6,510 bases of DNA from Thiolapillus brandeum (GTDB taxonomy: Bacteria; Pseudomonadota; Gammaproteobacteria; Chromatiales; Chromatiaceae). Below, in pieces: positions 1 through 6,510 of this stretch (position 1 is the first letter of the stretch; each line of letters opens with the position of its first letter). Made by a program: the position numbers and the translations under genes. The stretch is from positions 1-6,510 of the forward strand of contig DRLF01000423.1 of the NCBI GenBank assembly GCA_011051425.1. The letters run 5' to 3'. The notes below the pieces were generated by a model, which saw only the letters and a program-made list of their open reading frames with translations, did no database searches and had not been told where the DNA came from.

Positions 1-1
1 A

Positions 2-1024
2 ACCTGGGGCGAGGAGGATTTTGTTCGCGCAAATGGTGAACGTCGCATCCGTCTGTATTCCAAGTTCTACGATGCACCGGGCGACGCCAAGCCGGACTGG
101 TGGATCGTCAGCCAGCTGGCACAGCGTCTGGGCTTTGATGGCTACGACTGGAAGAACTCAAACGAAGTCTGTGAAGAGTCCTCCCGTTTCAGTCGCGGCA
201 ACCGCAAGGCTTATCACATGATAAAGGTCGCTGCCCACAAAGAAGGCAAGACCCTGCATGAGAAGCTGCGTGAGATGGGTACTACGGGCATCCAGGGACC
301 GACTTTCTACAACTACAAGACCGGTGAGCTGACGGGTAGTGTGCGTCTGCACGATACCGAGATGACCCCCGAGATGATAGAAGCGGAAGGCCGTACCCAG
401 GGTGCGAACATGGTCAACAAGAAGATGACCCACTTCAACTCCCAGACCGGGAAAATCAACATCCAGAAACACCCGTGGAGTCTGTTCTCCGACTACTGGG
501 AATGGATGAGCCCGAAGAAGGATGAGTTGTGGCATACCAACGGTCGGATCAACGAAATCTGGCAGTCCGGTTTTGACGATGTGCAGCGACGTTCCTATAT
601 TGCCCGCCGCTGGCCGGAGAACTGGACGGAGATTCACCCGGATGATGCAAAGGCCCGTGGTATCGAGTCCGGTGACAAGATCCTGCTGTACTCCGATCGT
701 GTGCCGCATTTCCGCCAGACCATCAAGGGCGTGCACAGTTCCGACTTCAATTTTGCGGAACTGCTGAAGAATGGCTGGATCGACCTGAACAAGGCAGCGG
801 TAGAAGCGGTGGCCATCGTCACGCCTCACGTGAAGAAGGGAACCATGTATTCCTACTTCCTCAATACCAACCAGCCTTCCAATGCGCTGCAAGGCCAGGT
901 GCCTGACCAGATCAGCGGAAACTACAACTACAAGATGGGTGTTGCCCGGGTCAGGAAGATCGGCGAATCAAAGTACAAGCATGAGTTTACTCACATGTCT
1001 TTTGCACCCCGCAATGTAGTCTAA
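2..1024 (+). CDS. aioA: Arsenite oxidase-family (AioA-like) molybdopterin oxidoreductase large subunit, C-terminal part
   Basis: This is the C-terminal 340 residues of a DMSO-reductase superfamily catalytic subunit; the frame is open to the left edge, so the start and roughly the first 480-490 residues are missing (AioA is about 820-830). Strings characteristic of AioA, compared from memory, include NGERR-RLYSKFYDAPG (fragment residues 11-27), NGRINEIWQSGFDD (180-193), EIHPDDAKARGIESGD (210-225) and a C-terminus of the KIGES-YKH-FT-M-F-PRN type. They fall in the region that binds the molybdopterin guanine dinucleotide. AioA with a Rieske subunit (AioB) oxidises arsenite in the periplasm and passes electrons to cytochrome c or azurin. 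The closely related iodate reductase IdrA is a real alternative, because the Fe-S ligands and substrate-pocket residues lie outside the window. A strong terminator follows directly, so this is the last gene of its unit. Family assignment is very secure; the substrate, and hence the symbol, is provisional. Confidence 0.88.
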   Translation, partial: TWGEEDFVRANGERRIRLYSKFYDAPGDAKPDWWIVSQLAQRLGFDGYDWKNSNEVCEESSRFSRGNRKAYHMIKVAAHKEGKTLHEKLREMGTTGIQGPTFYNYKTGELTGSVRLHDTEMTPEMIEAEGRTQGANMVNKKMTHFNSQTGKINIQKHPWSLFSDYWEWMSPKKDELWHTNGRINEIWQSGFDDVQRRSYIARRWPENWTEIHPDDAKARGIESGDKILLYSDRVPHFRQTIKGVHSSDFNFAELLKNGWIDLNKAAVEAVAIVTPHVKKGTMYSYFLNTNQPSNALQGQVPDQISGNYNYKMGVARVRKIGESKYKHEFTHMSFAPRNVV

Positions 1025-1051
1025 CCTCCCTGCTTACCGGGAAATCCCCAG

Positions 1052-1078
1052 GGGCGGCCATTGGCCGCCCTTTTTTTT
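1052..1078 (+). terminator. Rho-independent terminator after the aioA-like gene
   Basis: A perfect 8-bp GC-only stem (gggcggcc at 1052-1059 pairing with ggccgccc at 1063-1070) encloses a 3-base loop and is followed at once by eight T residues (1071-1078). It starts 27 bases after the stop codon of the AioA-like gene, so it ends that transcript. No matching T-tract exists on the other strand, so it acts in the plus direction only. Confidence 0.95.
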
Positions 1079-1181
1079 GTGTCCAGGGATGGTCGGTATG
1101 CCGCTGGCGCAGGGCACTGAAAATGCCCCGGCATTGCCAGTATTTCCTCGATCCATGGGGGGGCATACGCAGGATTGGCGT

Positions 1182-1209
1182 TTGTTGTGGTTAAATACAC
1201 CCATACAAT
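1182..1209 (+). promoter_or_regulatory. Possible sigma-70 promoter for the DUF3820/membrane-protein unit
   Basis: A tacaat hexamer at 1204-1209 (5 of 6 matches to TATAAT) lies 16 bases downstream of a weak -35-like ttgttg (1182-1187, 3 of 6 matches). It would start transcription near 1216, about 17 bases before the ATG at 1233. The location between a strong terminator and the first gene of the next unit is right, but the -35 match is poor. The rest of the 1079-1232 gap shows only a small imperfect inverted repeat (aatgc at 1122-1126, gcatt at 1131-1135). Confidence 0.35.
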
Positions 1210-1232
1210 CAAACACAGGCCGTATTCTCATC

Positions 1233-1460
1233 ATGTTCGACAAGGAAGACCTCCTGAAGTTGGCCAAAACGCCCATGCCTTTTGGCAAGTACCAGGGGCG
1301 GGTACTGATCGACCTGCCGGAACCCTATCTTCTGTGGTTTTCCAACAAAGGCTTTCCGGAAGGCAAACTGGGGCAACTCATGCAGCTTGCGCTGGAAATC
1401 AAGATCAATGGTCTGGAATATCTCATCGAACCCATGAAGAAGCTGCCCACGGTGCATTGA
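1233..1460 (+). CDS. DUF3820 family small protein (75 aa)
   Basis: A 75-residue soluble protein beginning MFDKEDLLKLAKTPMPFGKY. The conserved pattern (PFGKY-G at 16-22, then a DLPEPYLLWFSNKGFPEGKLG segment at 27-47 and a leucine-rich helix) is that of the DUF3820 family, also called putative quorum-sensing-regulated virulence factor. Its biochemical role is unknown and no enzyme motif is visible. The frame stays open upstream to a TTG at 1077, but that lies inside the terminator T-tract. The ATG at 1233 gives the family's usual N-terminus and length, although no clear Shine-Dalgarno precedes it (a weak cagg at 1216-1219). Its stop codon directly abuts the next gene's ATG, which suggests translational coupling with the membrane protein downstream. 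Whether the three genes share a function is inference. Confidence 0.88.
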   Translation: MFDKEDLLKLAKTPMPFGKYQGRVLIDLPEPYLLWFSNKGFPEGKLGQLMQLALEIKINGLEYLIEPMKKLPTVH

Positions 1461-2255
1461 ATGCAGGCCTTCAGACTGCTGTACATGCTGTTTCCCGGCC
1501 TTCTGCTCCTTGGCTGGGTGATGTGGAGCGACAGTCTGCCCTGTGTGGGGGTATTGCTGCTGATGCTGCCTGTACTGGCGCTCATCGTTCTGAACATGCT
1601 GGAAGTGGCGCTCCTGCGCCGTCGCGCGCTGGTGGGTATGTATCTCGAGGGGGAAAGCTGGCTTTCCCGTCTCATGTGCAGAAAGGCCGTGTTGTTTCTG
1701 TGGCAGGTCACCAAGGCCACTGTACTGGTTTTCATCCTCTTCGTCGAAGCGCTGGACTGGCCGCCCTGGTTCTGGCTGCTGCTGCTGCTGGATATACCCG
1801 TGTTGTTTTTTACGAGTCACTGGCTGGAGCAAAGCCTGCAGGGGCAGGTCAAGGCCGGGGCGCAAGGCATCATCGCCCGGCGCCTGCTGGTAACTGTCAA
1901 CACGCTGATACTCGCTTTGCTGCTGGCTGGCGGCTGGATGTTTGAACCGCAAACCGATTACAGAGACATGTCCTGGCAGGCAACTGCTGTCTATGCGGCA
2001 CAGCAGGAGCAATTGCACTGTGAGCTTCTTGCGCCCCTTGCCCGGACAAAGGCGGTGCAGCAGGCACTCGTGGAAAGGCTGGTTCGGCAGGGCCTGGAAA
2101 TGCTGACAAACACCTGGGGCAAACTGGCAGGCTGGTTGCTGTTCTTTTTCTGGTCCGGTCTCTCCTTGTGGGCATGGAGCCGCATGCTGCTGGCGCCCCT
2201 GATCCAGAAGGTTGACTTGGACAGGCTCATGCACAAGGGGTGTTATCTTGGGTGA
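1461..2255 (+). CDS. Hypothetical multi-pass inner-membrane protein (264 aa)
   Basis: I do not recognise a named family. The protein reads as about six hydrophobic helices at roughly residues 4-22, 27-50, 77-97, 101-118, 141-160 and 222-243. Between helices five and six lies one long polar loop (about 161-221) containing DYRDMSW, a Cys at 187 and a run rich in Gln, Glu and Leu that looks helical. A basic cluster (RRR, 53-55) after helix two suggests that segment faces the cytoplasm. There is no cleavable signal peptide and no transporter or enzyme signature. The ATG directly follows the TGA of the DUF3820 gene with zero spacing, and the 3' end overlaps the next gene by 8 bases. It is therefore very likely co-translated with both neighbours, and a physical partnership with the downstream membrane-anchored protein is plausible but unproven. 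Confidence 0.8.
   Translation: MQAFRLLYMLFPGLLLLGWVMWSDSLPCVGVLLLMLPVLALIVLNMLEVALLRRRALVGMYLEGESWLSRLMCRKAVLFLWQVTKATVLVFILFVEALDWPPWFWLLLLLDIPVLFFTSHWLEQSLQGQVKAGAQGIIARRLLVTVNTLILALLLAGGWMFEPQTDYRDMSWQATAVYAAQQEQLHCELLAPLARTKAVQQALVERLVRQGLEMLTNTWGKLAGWLLFFFWSGLSLWAWSRMLLAPLIQKVDLDRLMHKGCYLG
2235..2250 (+). promoter_or_regulatory. Ribosome binding site that decides a TTG start
   Basis: AAGGGG (2235-2240), 7 bases before TTG (2248-2250), is a good Shine-Dalgarno match inside the 3' end of the 264-residue gene. It favours TTG at 2248 over the in-frame TTG at 2212, and no in-frame ATG or GTG lies between the two. The rare start codon may hold output of this membrane-anchored protein low. Confidence 0.6.
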
Positions 2256-3414
2256 CAGGCCCTCTTCACGGCTTGTGTGGCTGGGGTTCTTTGGCGTAAT
2301 CCTGGTACTGGCGTTACTTGCCGGTTTTGCCTTCCTGCGCGGTGGCAGGCAGCTGGCTGAACTGCAGGTACAGCAGCAGGCTGAACCGGTACAGCAACTG
2401 CTCTATGTCATCCTCAACGGTGAGCAGCGGGTCGTTCCGGAAGCAAAGCGTTTGCAGCTGTCTCTGGATATGCAGTCTGCGGTGGATGAAGAACAGGGTA
2501 AGCTGCTGGAACGGATGCGGCAACAGATCGATGCTGCCGTGGACACGGCCTTTGCTCCCGTGCACGACCATGTGGGTGATTTTGCCGACTGGTACTATTC
2601 GCTCACGGGAGAATACATGCGCTATGCCCATGCCGTTGGCGGTGACATGGGGGAATACATGCAGCAGCGACTGAAGGAAACGGTTTTTCTGCCTGCAGCG
2701 CTGGAGGCCAACCTGGACAACATGCTGGCTGACATCAATGCCCGGTTTTCCCGTGACATCCGGCAATCGGGAGACAGGCTTGCATCCCGGCTGCAGCTGG
2801 TTATTGCTGCCGGTTCCTGGCCTGTCGGATCAGGGGAGCCTGTGTTCGGAGACAGCCTGAATCTGGATGAGATGTTTGCGTCTGGCGTGCAGCTCAGCAG
2901 CCGGGATCTCAACAGGCAGGTAGTGGCTGCACTGGCTGCCACGGGAACCGGAGTCGCCCTGGCCAAAGGTGTGGGTGCTGTCGTAGTGAAGAAGACGCTG
3001 GCGAAAGTGGCGGGCACCAAGAGTTTTCATGTGGCTTCCGCGCTGTTGGCCAAGCTCGTGGCAAAATCCGCCGTCAAGGGTGGCGGCATACTGGCCGGGG
3101 CGGGTGCAGGTACAGCCATCTGCAGTCCTGCGGGTCCCGGTGCGCTTGTCTGTGGCGCCATCGGTGGCCTGATTGCCTGGCTGGCTGTTGACAAGGCGGT
3201 GATCGAACTGGATGAAGCGCTGAACAGGGATGTCTTCGAGGATGATATGCATGCCGCGATCACTGCTCAGCAGCAACAGCTGAAAGCGGCCCTGCAGCAG
3301 GCCTATGCCAGGGTGCTGAACGCCGGCTTCGCCCCTGTGAAGCAGGGCGCCCGGACACTGGCTGTTCCTGCCGGAAAGTTCACGCCGGCTGATTCCGTAT
3401 TCAGGGACTATTAA
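2248..3414 (+). CDS. Hypothetical membrane-anchored protein with Gly/Ala-rich hydrophobic domain (388 aa)
   Basis: No named family recognised. One N-terminal membrane helix (about 9-29) is followed by a Gln/Glu-rich, probably coiled-coil region (34-100). Next comes an aromatic DFADWYYSLTGEY motif (111-123) and more helical sequence to about 180. A long Gly/Ala/Val-rich hydrophobic stretch (about 224-316) contains glycine-zipper-like spacing (278-307), Cys 291 and Cys 302, and ends in WLAVDKAVIELDE (311-323). A second Gln-rich helix (338-352) precedes the C-terminus. I chose TTG at 2248 because AAGGGG (2235-2240) sits 7 bases upstream and the anchor follows at once; an upstream in-frame TTG at 2212 lacks this support. 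The gene overlaps the preceding one by 8 bases. The layout suggests a bitopic protein whose second hydrophobic region could insert into or lie along a membrane. That is inference. Confidence 0.8.
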   Translation: MGDRPSSRLVWLGFFGVILVLALLAGFAFLRGGRQLAELQVQQQAEPVQQLLYVILNGEQRVVPEAKRLQLSLDMQSAVDEEQGKLLERMRQQIDAAVDTAFAPVHDHVGDFADWYYSLTGEYMRYAHAVGGDMGEYMQQRLKETVFLPAALEANLDNMLADINARFSRDIRQSGDRLASRLQLVIAAGSWPVGSGEPVFGDSLNLDEMFASGVQLSSRDLNRQVVAALAATGTGVALAKGVGAVVVKKTLAKVAGTKSFHVASALLAKLVAKSAVKGGGILAGAGAGTAICSPAGPGALVCGAIGGLIAWLAVDKAVIELDEALNRDVFEDDMHAAITAQQQQLKAALQQAYARVLNAGFAPVKQGARTLAVPAGKFTPADSVFRDY

Positions 3415-3442
3415 CCCGGCATCAATACAGGTGATGCTGGGT
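3414..3442. terminator. Hairpin between convergent genes, possible bidirectional terminator
   Basis: An 11-bp stem with one G-U pair (3414-3424 with 3432-3442) and a 7-base loop fills the space between the stop of the 388-residue protein gene and the stop of the opposing phosphatase gene. It even includes the last base of each stop codon. No T-tract follows on either strand, so it may be a weak terminator, a 3'-end stabiliser or an antisense-transcription barrier. The convergent position supports a 3'-end role. Confidence 0.5.
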
Positions 3443-4038
3443 CAATTAAGATCCGGCCGGTTATGAAAAATGAGCTGTTTTCCCAAATCATCATAATGAA
3501 AGCGGGTGATGCCGGCGTTGTCCACCCTGGTCCGGTACCAGGCGGCAGCGGGCGCCTGCAACACATGGCCCAGGGCGGCGCGTATCACCCCGGCGTGGAC
3601 AACGACTAGGATGCGTTCTCCTGCATAGTCTGCTGCCATGCCTTCCATCGCTGCAGCCACGCGCTGTCCGAAAGCATGCAGATCCTCCGCTCCCTCCGGT
3701 CGATTGTTCACCGGGTCCGCATAGAAGCGCTGGTATTCCCGGGGGTGGGTTTTACGTATCTCAGTTGAGCTTCGGCCTTCCCAGGCGCCGAATCCGACTT
3801 CGCGCAAATCGTGCAGCGTCGTCACCGGCAGCGTATACCGCTCTGCCAGGGCGCGGGCGAATGCGTGACAGCGGGACAGGGGTGAACTGACCACCCGGTC
3901 CCAGTGACTGGTCTCGCCCACGGCAGACCACATCTGCCGCCAGCCTTTCTCACTGAGCGGATCATCGATGGTGCTGCCACGGTACAGACTGCCGCCTTCG
4001 GGTTCGCCGTGGCGGATGAAATCCAGCACCGTGGTCAC
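3442..4038 (-). CDS. Histidine phosphatase family protein (CobC/phosphoglycerate mutase-like)
   Basis: A 198-residue cytosolic phosphatase of the histidine phosphatase superfamily. Visible active-site elements are the RHGE motif (Arg9, nucleophile His10), Arg56 in SSPLSRC, the acid Glu80 in LREVGFGAWEG and the second His148 in VVVHAG. The FGAWEGRS-EI pattern resembles alpha-ribazole phosphatase (CobC), which removes the 5'-phosphate late in cobalamin lower-ligand assembly. No cobalamin genes lie nearby, so the substrate is open; other small phosphate esters are possible. The start is GTG at 4038, giving the standard N-terminus just before the RHG motif; the frame stays open upstream only as out-of-frame reading of the preceding gene. 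It shares a 4-base GTGA overlap with the 78-residue gene before it, lacks a clear Shine-Dalgarno, and is probably coupled to that gene. It is the last gene of the minus-strand unit. Confidence 0.88.
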   Translation of the reverse strand: MTTVLDFIRHGEPEGGSLYRGSTIDDPLSEKGWRQMWSAVGETSHWDRVVSSPLSRCHAFARALAERYTLPVTTLHDLREVGFGAWEGRSSTEIRKTHPREYQRFYADPVNNRPEGAEDLHAFGQRVAAAMEGMAADYAGERILVVVHAGVIRAALGHVLQAPAAAWYRTRVDNAGITRFHYDDLGKQLIFHNRPDLN

Positions 4039-4271
4039 AGCCAGCGCACCAGATAGAACAGGCGCAGGCCTTCCGACGAGGGGGAGGGGCCGTAGACAAG
4101 GGCGGCGTAGAGGTCCTTGTCCGGTTGCGCCCCGCTGATGGCATCGGCCTCGGTTTCCATGAGGGTGACGCAGCCTTCGGGAAAACGCTTGCGGGAGCGG
4201 CGCCTGGTCAGCACCAGCGCAGGATGCCTCGCCAGGGAAGTGGATGCAGGGTCGATGACGATGGGTTGCAT
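4035..4271 (-). CDS. Conserved-looking small hypothetical protein (78 aa)
   Basis: A 78-residue soluble protein with no recognised domain. It has a basic cluster (RRRSRKR, 23-29), an acidic-leaning middle (ETEADAIS, 39-46) and an aliphatic, aromatic C-terminal end (LYAALVYGPSPSSEG, then LFYLVRWL to the end). No membrane segment, signal peptide or metal site is visible. It is supported as a real gene by context: it fills the space between two recognised genes, begins 18 bases after the upstream YqaA-family stop, and its TGA overlaps the phosphatase GTG start in a 4-base GTGA junction. The ATG at 4271 has no strong Shine-Dalgarno, so it too may rely on coupling. The function is unknown; a role linked to the phosphatase is only a guess from the overlap. 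Confidence 0.7.
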   Translation of the reverse strand: MQPIVIDPASTSLARHPALVLTRRRSRKRFPEGCVTLMETEADAISGAQPDKDLYAALVYGPSPSSEGLRLFYLVRWL

Positions 4272-4289
4272 GAGATTTAGAGAAACAGT

Positions 4290-4721
4290 TCAGCCAGGCG
4301 TCGATGATACCCACAGCAGAACAGCATAGCGAGCGCCTTTTCCCAGGGCAATGAACAGGGCGGACGATAGCAGGGGCATGCGCGCCCAGCCCGCGGCCAC
4401 GCACAGGGGATCACCGACGATGGGCACCCAGGATAACAGCAGCAGGGGAGCGCCGTGTTTTTCCAGCCAGGCCAGTGCCTGGCGCTGCCGGGGCTTGTGC
4501 AGTCCCGCTTCGGGAAAGCGGTGGCGCAGCCAGCGCCCGATGGCCCAGCTGCTCATGCCGCCCAGGGTATTTCCTGCGGTTGCGGCGAGCAGGAGCAGTG
4601 CCGGGCTGTAGCTCTGCTGGTAGTTCAGCCACAGCAGCAGCGCTTCGGAGCCGCCCGGCAGCAGGGTGGCCGCCAGGAAGCTGCTCAGGAACAGCCCCCA
4701 GAGTCCGCCGGCGTCAGTCAT
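4290..4721 (-). CDS. yqaA: YqaA family inner-membrane protein (VTT/DedA-like)
   Basis: A 143-residue integral membrane protein matching E. coli YqaA along its length from memory: SSFLAATLLPGGSE (13-26), ATAGNTLGG (47-55), LLLSWVPIVGDPLCVAAGW (94-112) and ALGKGARY (125-132). These are the conserved elements of the small DedA/SNARE-associated (VTT) family. The Pro-Gly-Ser-Glu re-entrant segment and the GD-containing segment are the hallmark regions. VTT proteins are linked to lipid flipping or proton-coupled membrane homeostasis; the role of YqaA itself is not established. ATG 4721 is preferred over further upstream in-frame codons, which lie inside the methyltransferase gene and give non-family sequence. 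Its start overlaps the methyltransferase stop by 8 bases, with GAAAGG almost touching the ATG, so translation is probably coupled. Confidence 0.92.
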   Translation of the reverse strand: MTDAGGLWGLFLSSFLAATLLPGGSEALLLWLNYQQSYSPALLLLAATAGNTLGGMSSWAIGRWLRHRFPEAGLHKPRQRQALAWLEKHGAPLLLLSWVPIVGDPLCVAAGWARMPLLSSALFIALGKGARYAVLLWVSSTPG

Positions 4722-5271
4722 ACCTTTCGGGTGCGAGTACGAACAGCACGGGACCGGGAGACGGGATGACACTGAGCTGCAGGCCCTCACCGGCCAGTCG
4801 CCGCAGTTGCCGCTCCACGTCCCGGGCTTCCTCCTGGCCGCCGGGGTGCCCACGGTAGGCCAGTACGGTGATGATGCCGCCGGGTGCTAGCACAGCCCTG
4901 GCCTGTGCCAGCGCGGGCAGGGTTGTCGCACTGGTGGTGGTCCTGGTCTTGTCGCCGTGGGGGAGGTATCCCAGGTTGAACATCACCGCCTGAATATGCC
5001 CGTGATCCATGGGAGGGATTTCGTCCAGCAGGTGTTCGTGTCCACGGTGAACCAGCGTCACCTGCGTTGCCTGCCCCTGGTCATGCAGGCGGGAAGCGGT
5101 GCTGTCCAGAGCCTGCTGTTGTATATCGAAAACGAACACCCTGCCGCGGGCGCCCACCTGCCGGGCCAGAAAACAGCTGTCGTGGCCGTTGCCGGAGGTC
5201 GCATCCACCACCTGTTGTCCGGGCTGCAGGTATTGCTCGACGATGGACTGTGCCCGTTGCGTGAGTTGCAT
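4714..5271 (-). CDS. Class I SAM-dependent methyltransferase, YtqB/MnmM (rRNA_methylase) family
   Basis: A 185-residue cytosolic Rossmann-fold methyltransferase. Motif I is VVDATSGNGHDSCFLA (21-36), binding S-adenosylmethionine. The acidic end of strand two is VFVFDIQQQAL (46-56). The family-specific catalytic block MFNLGYLPHGDK (97-108) is followed by TTLPAL and then APGGIITVLAYRGHPGGQEE (129-148). This combination is typical of the YtqB family, annotated as rRNA methylase. Bacillus YtqB was reassigned as MnmM, which methylates 5-aminomethyl-2-thiouridine at the tRNA wobble position. Whether this homologue acts on tRNA or rRNA is unknown. The ATG at 5271 gives MQLTQRAQSIVEQYL, the usual short lead-in to motif I. 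It lies 17 bases after the hda stop and has no strong Shine-Dalgarno. Its stop overlaps the YqaA-family start by 8 bases. Confidence 0.87.
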   Translation of the reverse strand: MQLTQRAQSIVEQYLQPGQQVVDATSGNGHDSCFLARQVGARGRVFVFDIQQQALDSTASRLHDQGQATQVTLVHRGHEHLLDEIPPMDHGHIQAVMFNLGYLPHGDKTRTTTSATTLPALAQARAVLAPGGIITVLAYRGHPGGQEEARDVERQLRRLAGEGLQLSVIPSPGPVLFVLAPERYD

Positions 5272-5288
5272 GAAAACCGCCGGGCCGT

Positions 5289-6510
<1,222 letters not shown>

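Noticed and set aside
158..892. 244-codon open frame on the minus strand
   Set aside because: Antisense to the AioA-family gene, whose reading is unambiguous; the frame has no family resemblance.
1122..1135. Short inverted repeat aatgc/gcatt as an operator or terminator
   Set aside because: Only 5 bp per arm with a 4-base loop, no T-tract and no match to a known operator that I can name; such repeats are expected by chance.
1077..1232. Upstream start for the DUF3820 protein
   Set aside because: The TTG at 1077 lies in the terminator T-tract and the added residues are not family sequence.
1775..1790. CTG trinucleotide repeat as a phase-variable tract
   Set aside because: Only five units, coding for leucines in a membrane helix; trinucleotide changes would not shift the frame.
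1175..1945. 256-codon plus-strand open frame overlapping DUF3820 and the membrane protein
   Set aside because: Low-complexity Ala/Gly/Arg/His composition and conflict with two better-supported genes in another frame.
1209..2234. Long antisense open frame (341 codons) on the minus strand
   Set aside because: It is Gln/His/Pro-rich with no recognisable domain and lies fully opposite the DUF3820 and membrane-protein genes, whose plus-strand readings show family sequence and clean membrane helices.
4039..4404. N-terminal extension of the histidine phosphatase to 320 residues
   Set aside because: The extension reads as Arg/Pro/His-rich shadow sequence over the 78-residue and YqaA-family genes; GTG at 4038 gives the normal start just before the RHG motif.

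Overview
The window looks like a draft contig from a gammaproteobacterium, moderately to highly GC-rich. The main lineage evidence is an Hda-type DnaA regulator with an N-terminal clamp-binding motif, followed in the same transcription unit by a YqaA-family membrane protein. Both contig ends cut through genes, and the last 18 bases match the Illumina TruSeq adapter. The right end is therefore a sequencing or assembly boundary and not genomic DNA.

Left block, plus strand (1-1078): the C-terminal 340 residues of a molybdopterin oxidoreductase of the arsenite oxidase (AioA) family, followed by a textbook rho-independent terminator. The related iodate reductase IdrA cannot be excluded, because the substrate-pocket half of the protein lies outside the window. 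This is the most distinctive metabolic gene here. It is the last gene of its unit.

Middle block, plus strand (1233-3414): a possible promoter, then a tightly packed three-gene unit. It encodes a 75-residue DUF3820-family protein, a roughly six-helix membrane protein of unknown function, and a membrane-anchored 388-residue protein of unknown function with a long Gly/Ala-rich hydrophobic region. The genes abut (TGA directly followed by ATG) or overlap by 8 bases, so they are probably co-translated. This is the least explained part of the window and the best candidate for an undescribed module.

Right block, minus strand (6492-3442, read right to left): six packed genes, wrbA (truncated at its 5' end), hda, a YtqB/MnmM-type methyltransferase, a YqaA-family membrane protein, a 78-residue hypothetical protein and a CobC-like histidine phosphatase. 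Junctions are 4-base ATGA and GTGA overlaps, an 8-base overlap, and gaps of 17 and 18 bases. The content is mainly housekeeping: quinone redox defence, replication-initiation control, RNA modification and membrane homeostasis. This block converges on the middle block across a 27-base gap that carries a hairpin with no T-tract. There is no gene-free stretch over 300 bases; the longest is 1025-1232. No RNA genes, CRISPR arrays, insertion sequences or attachment sites were seen.
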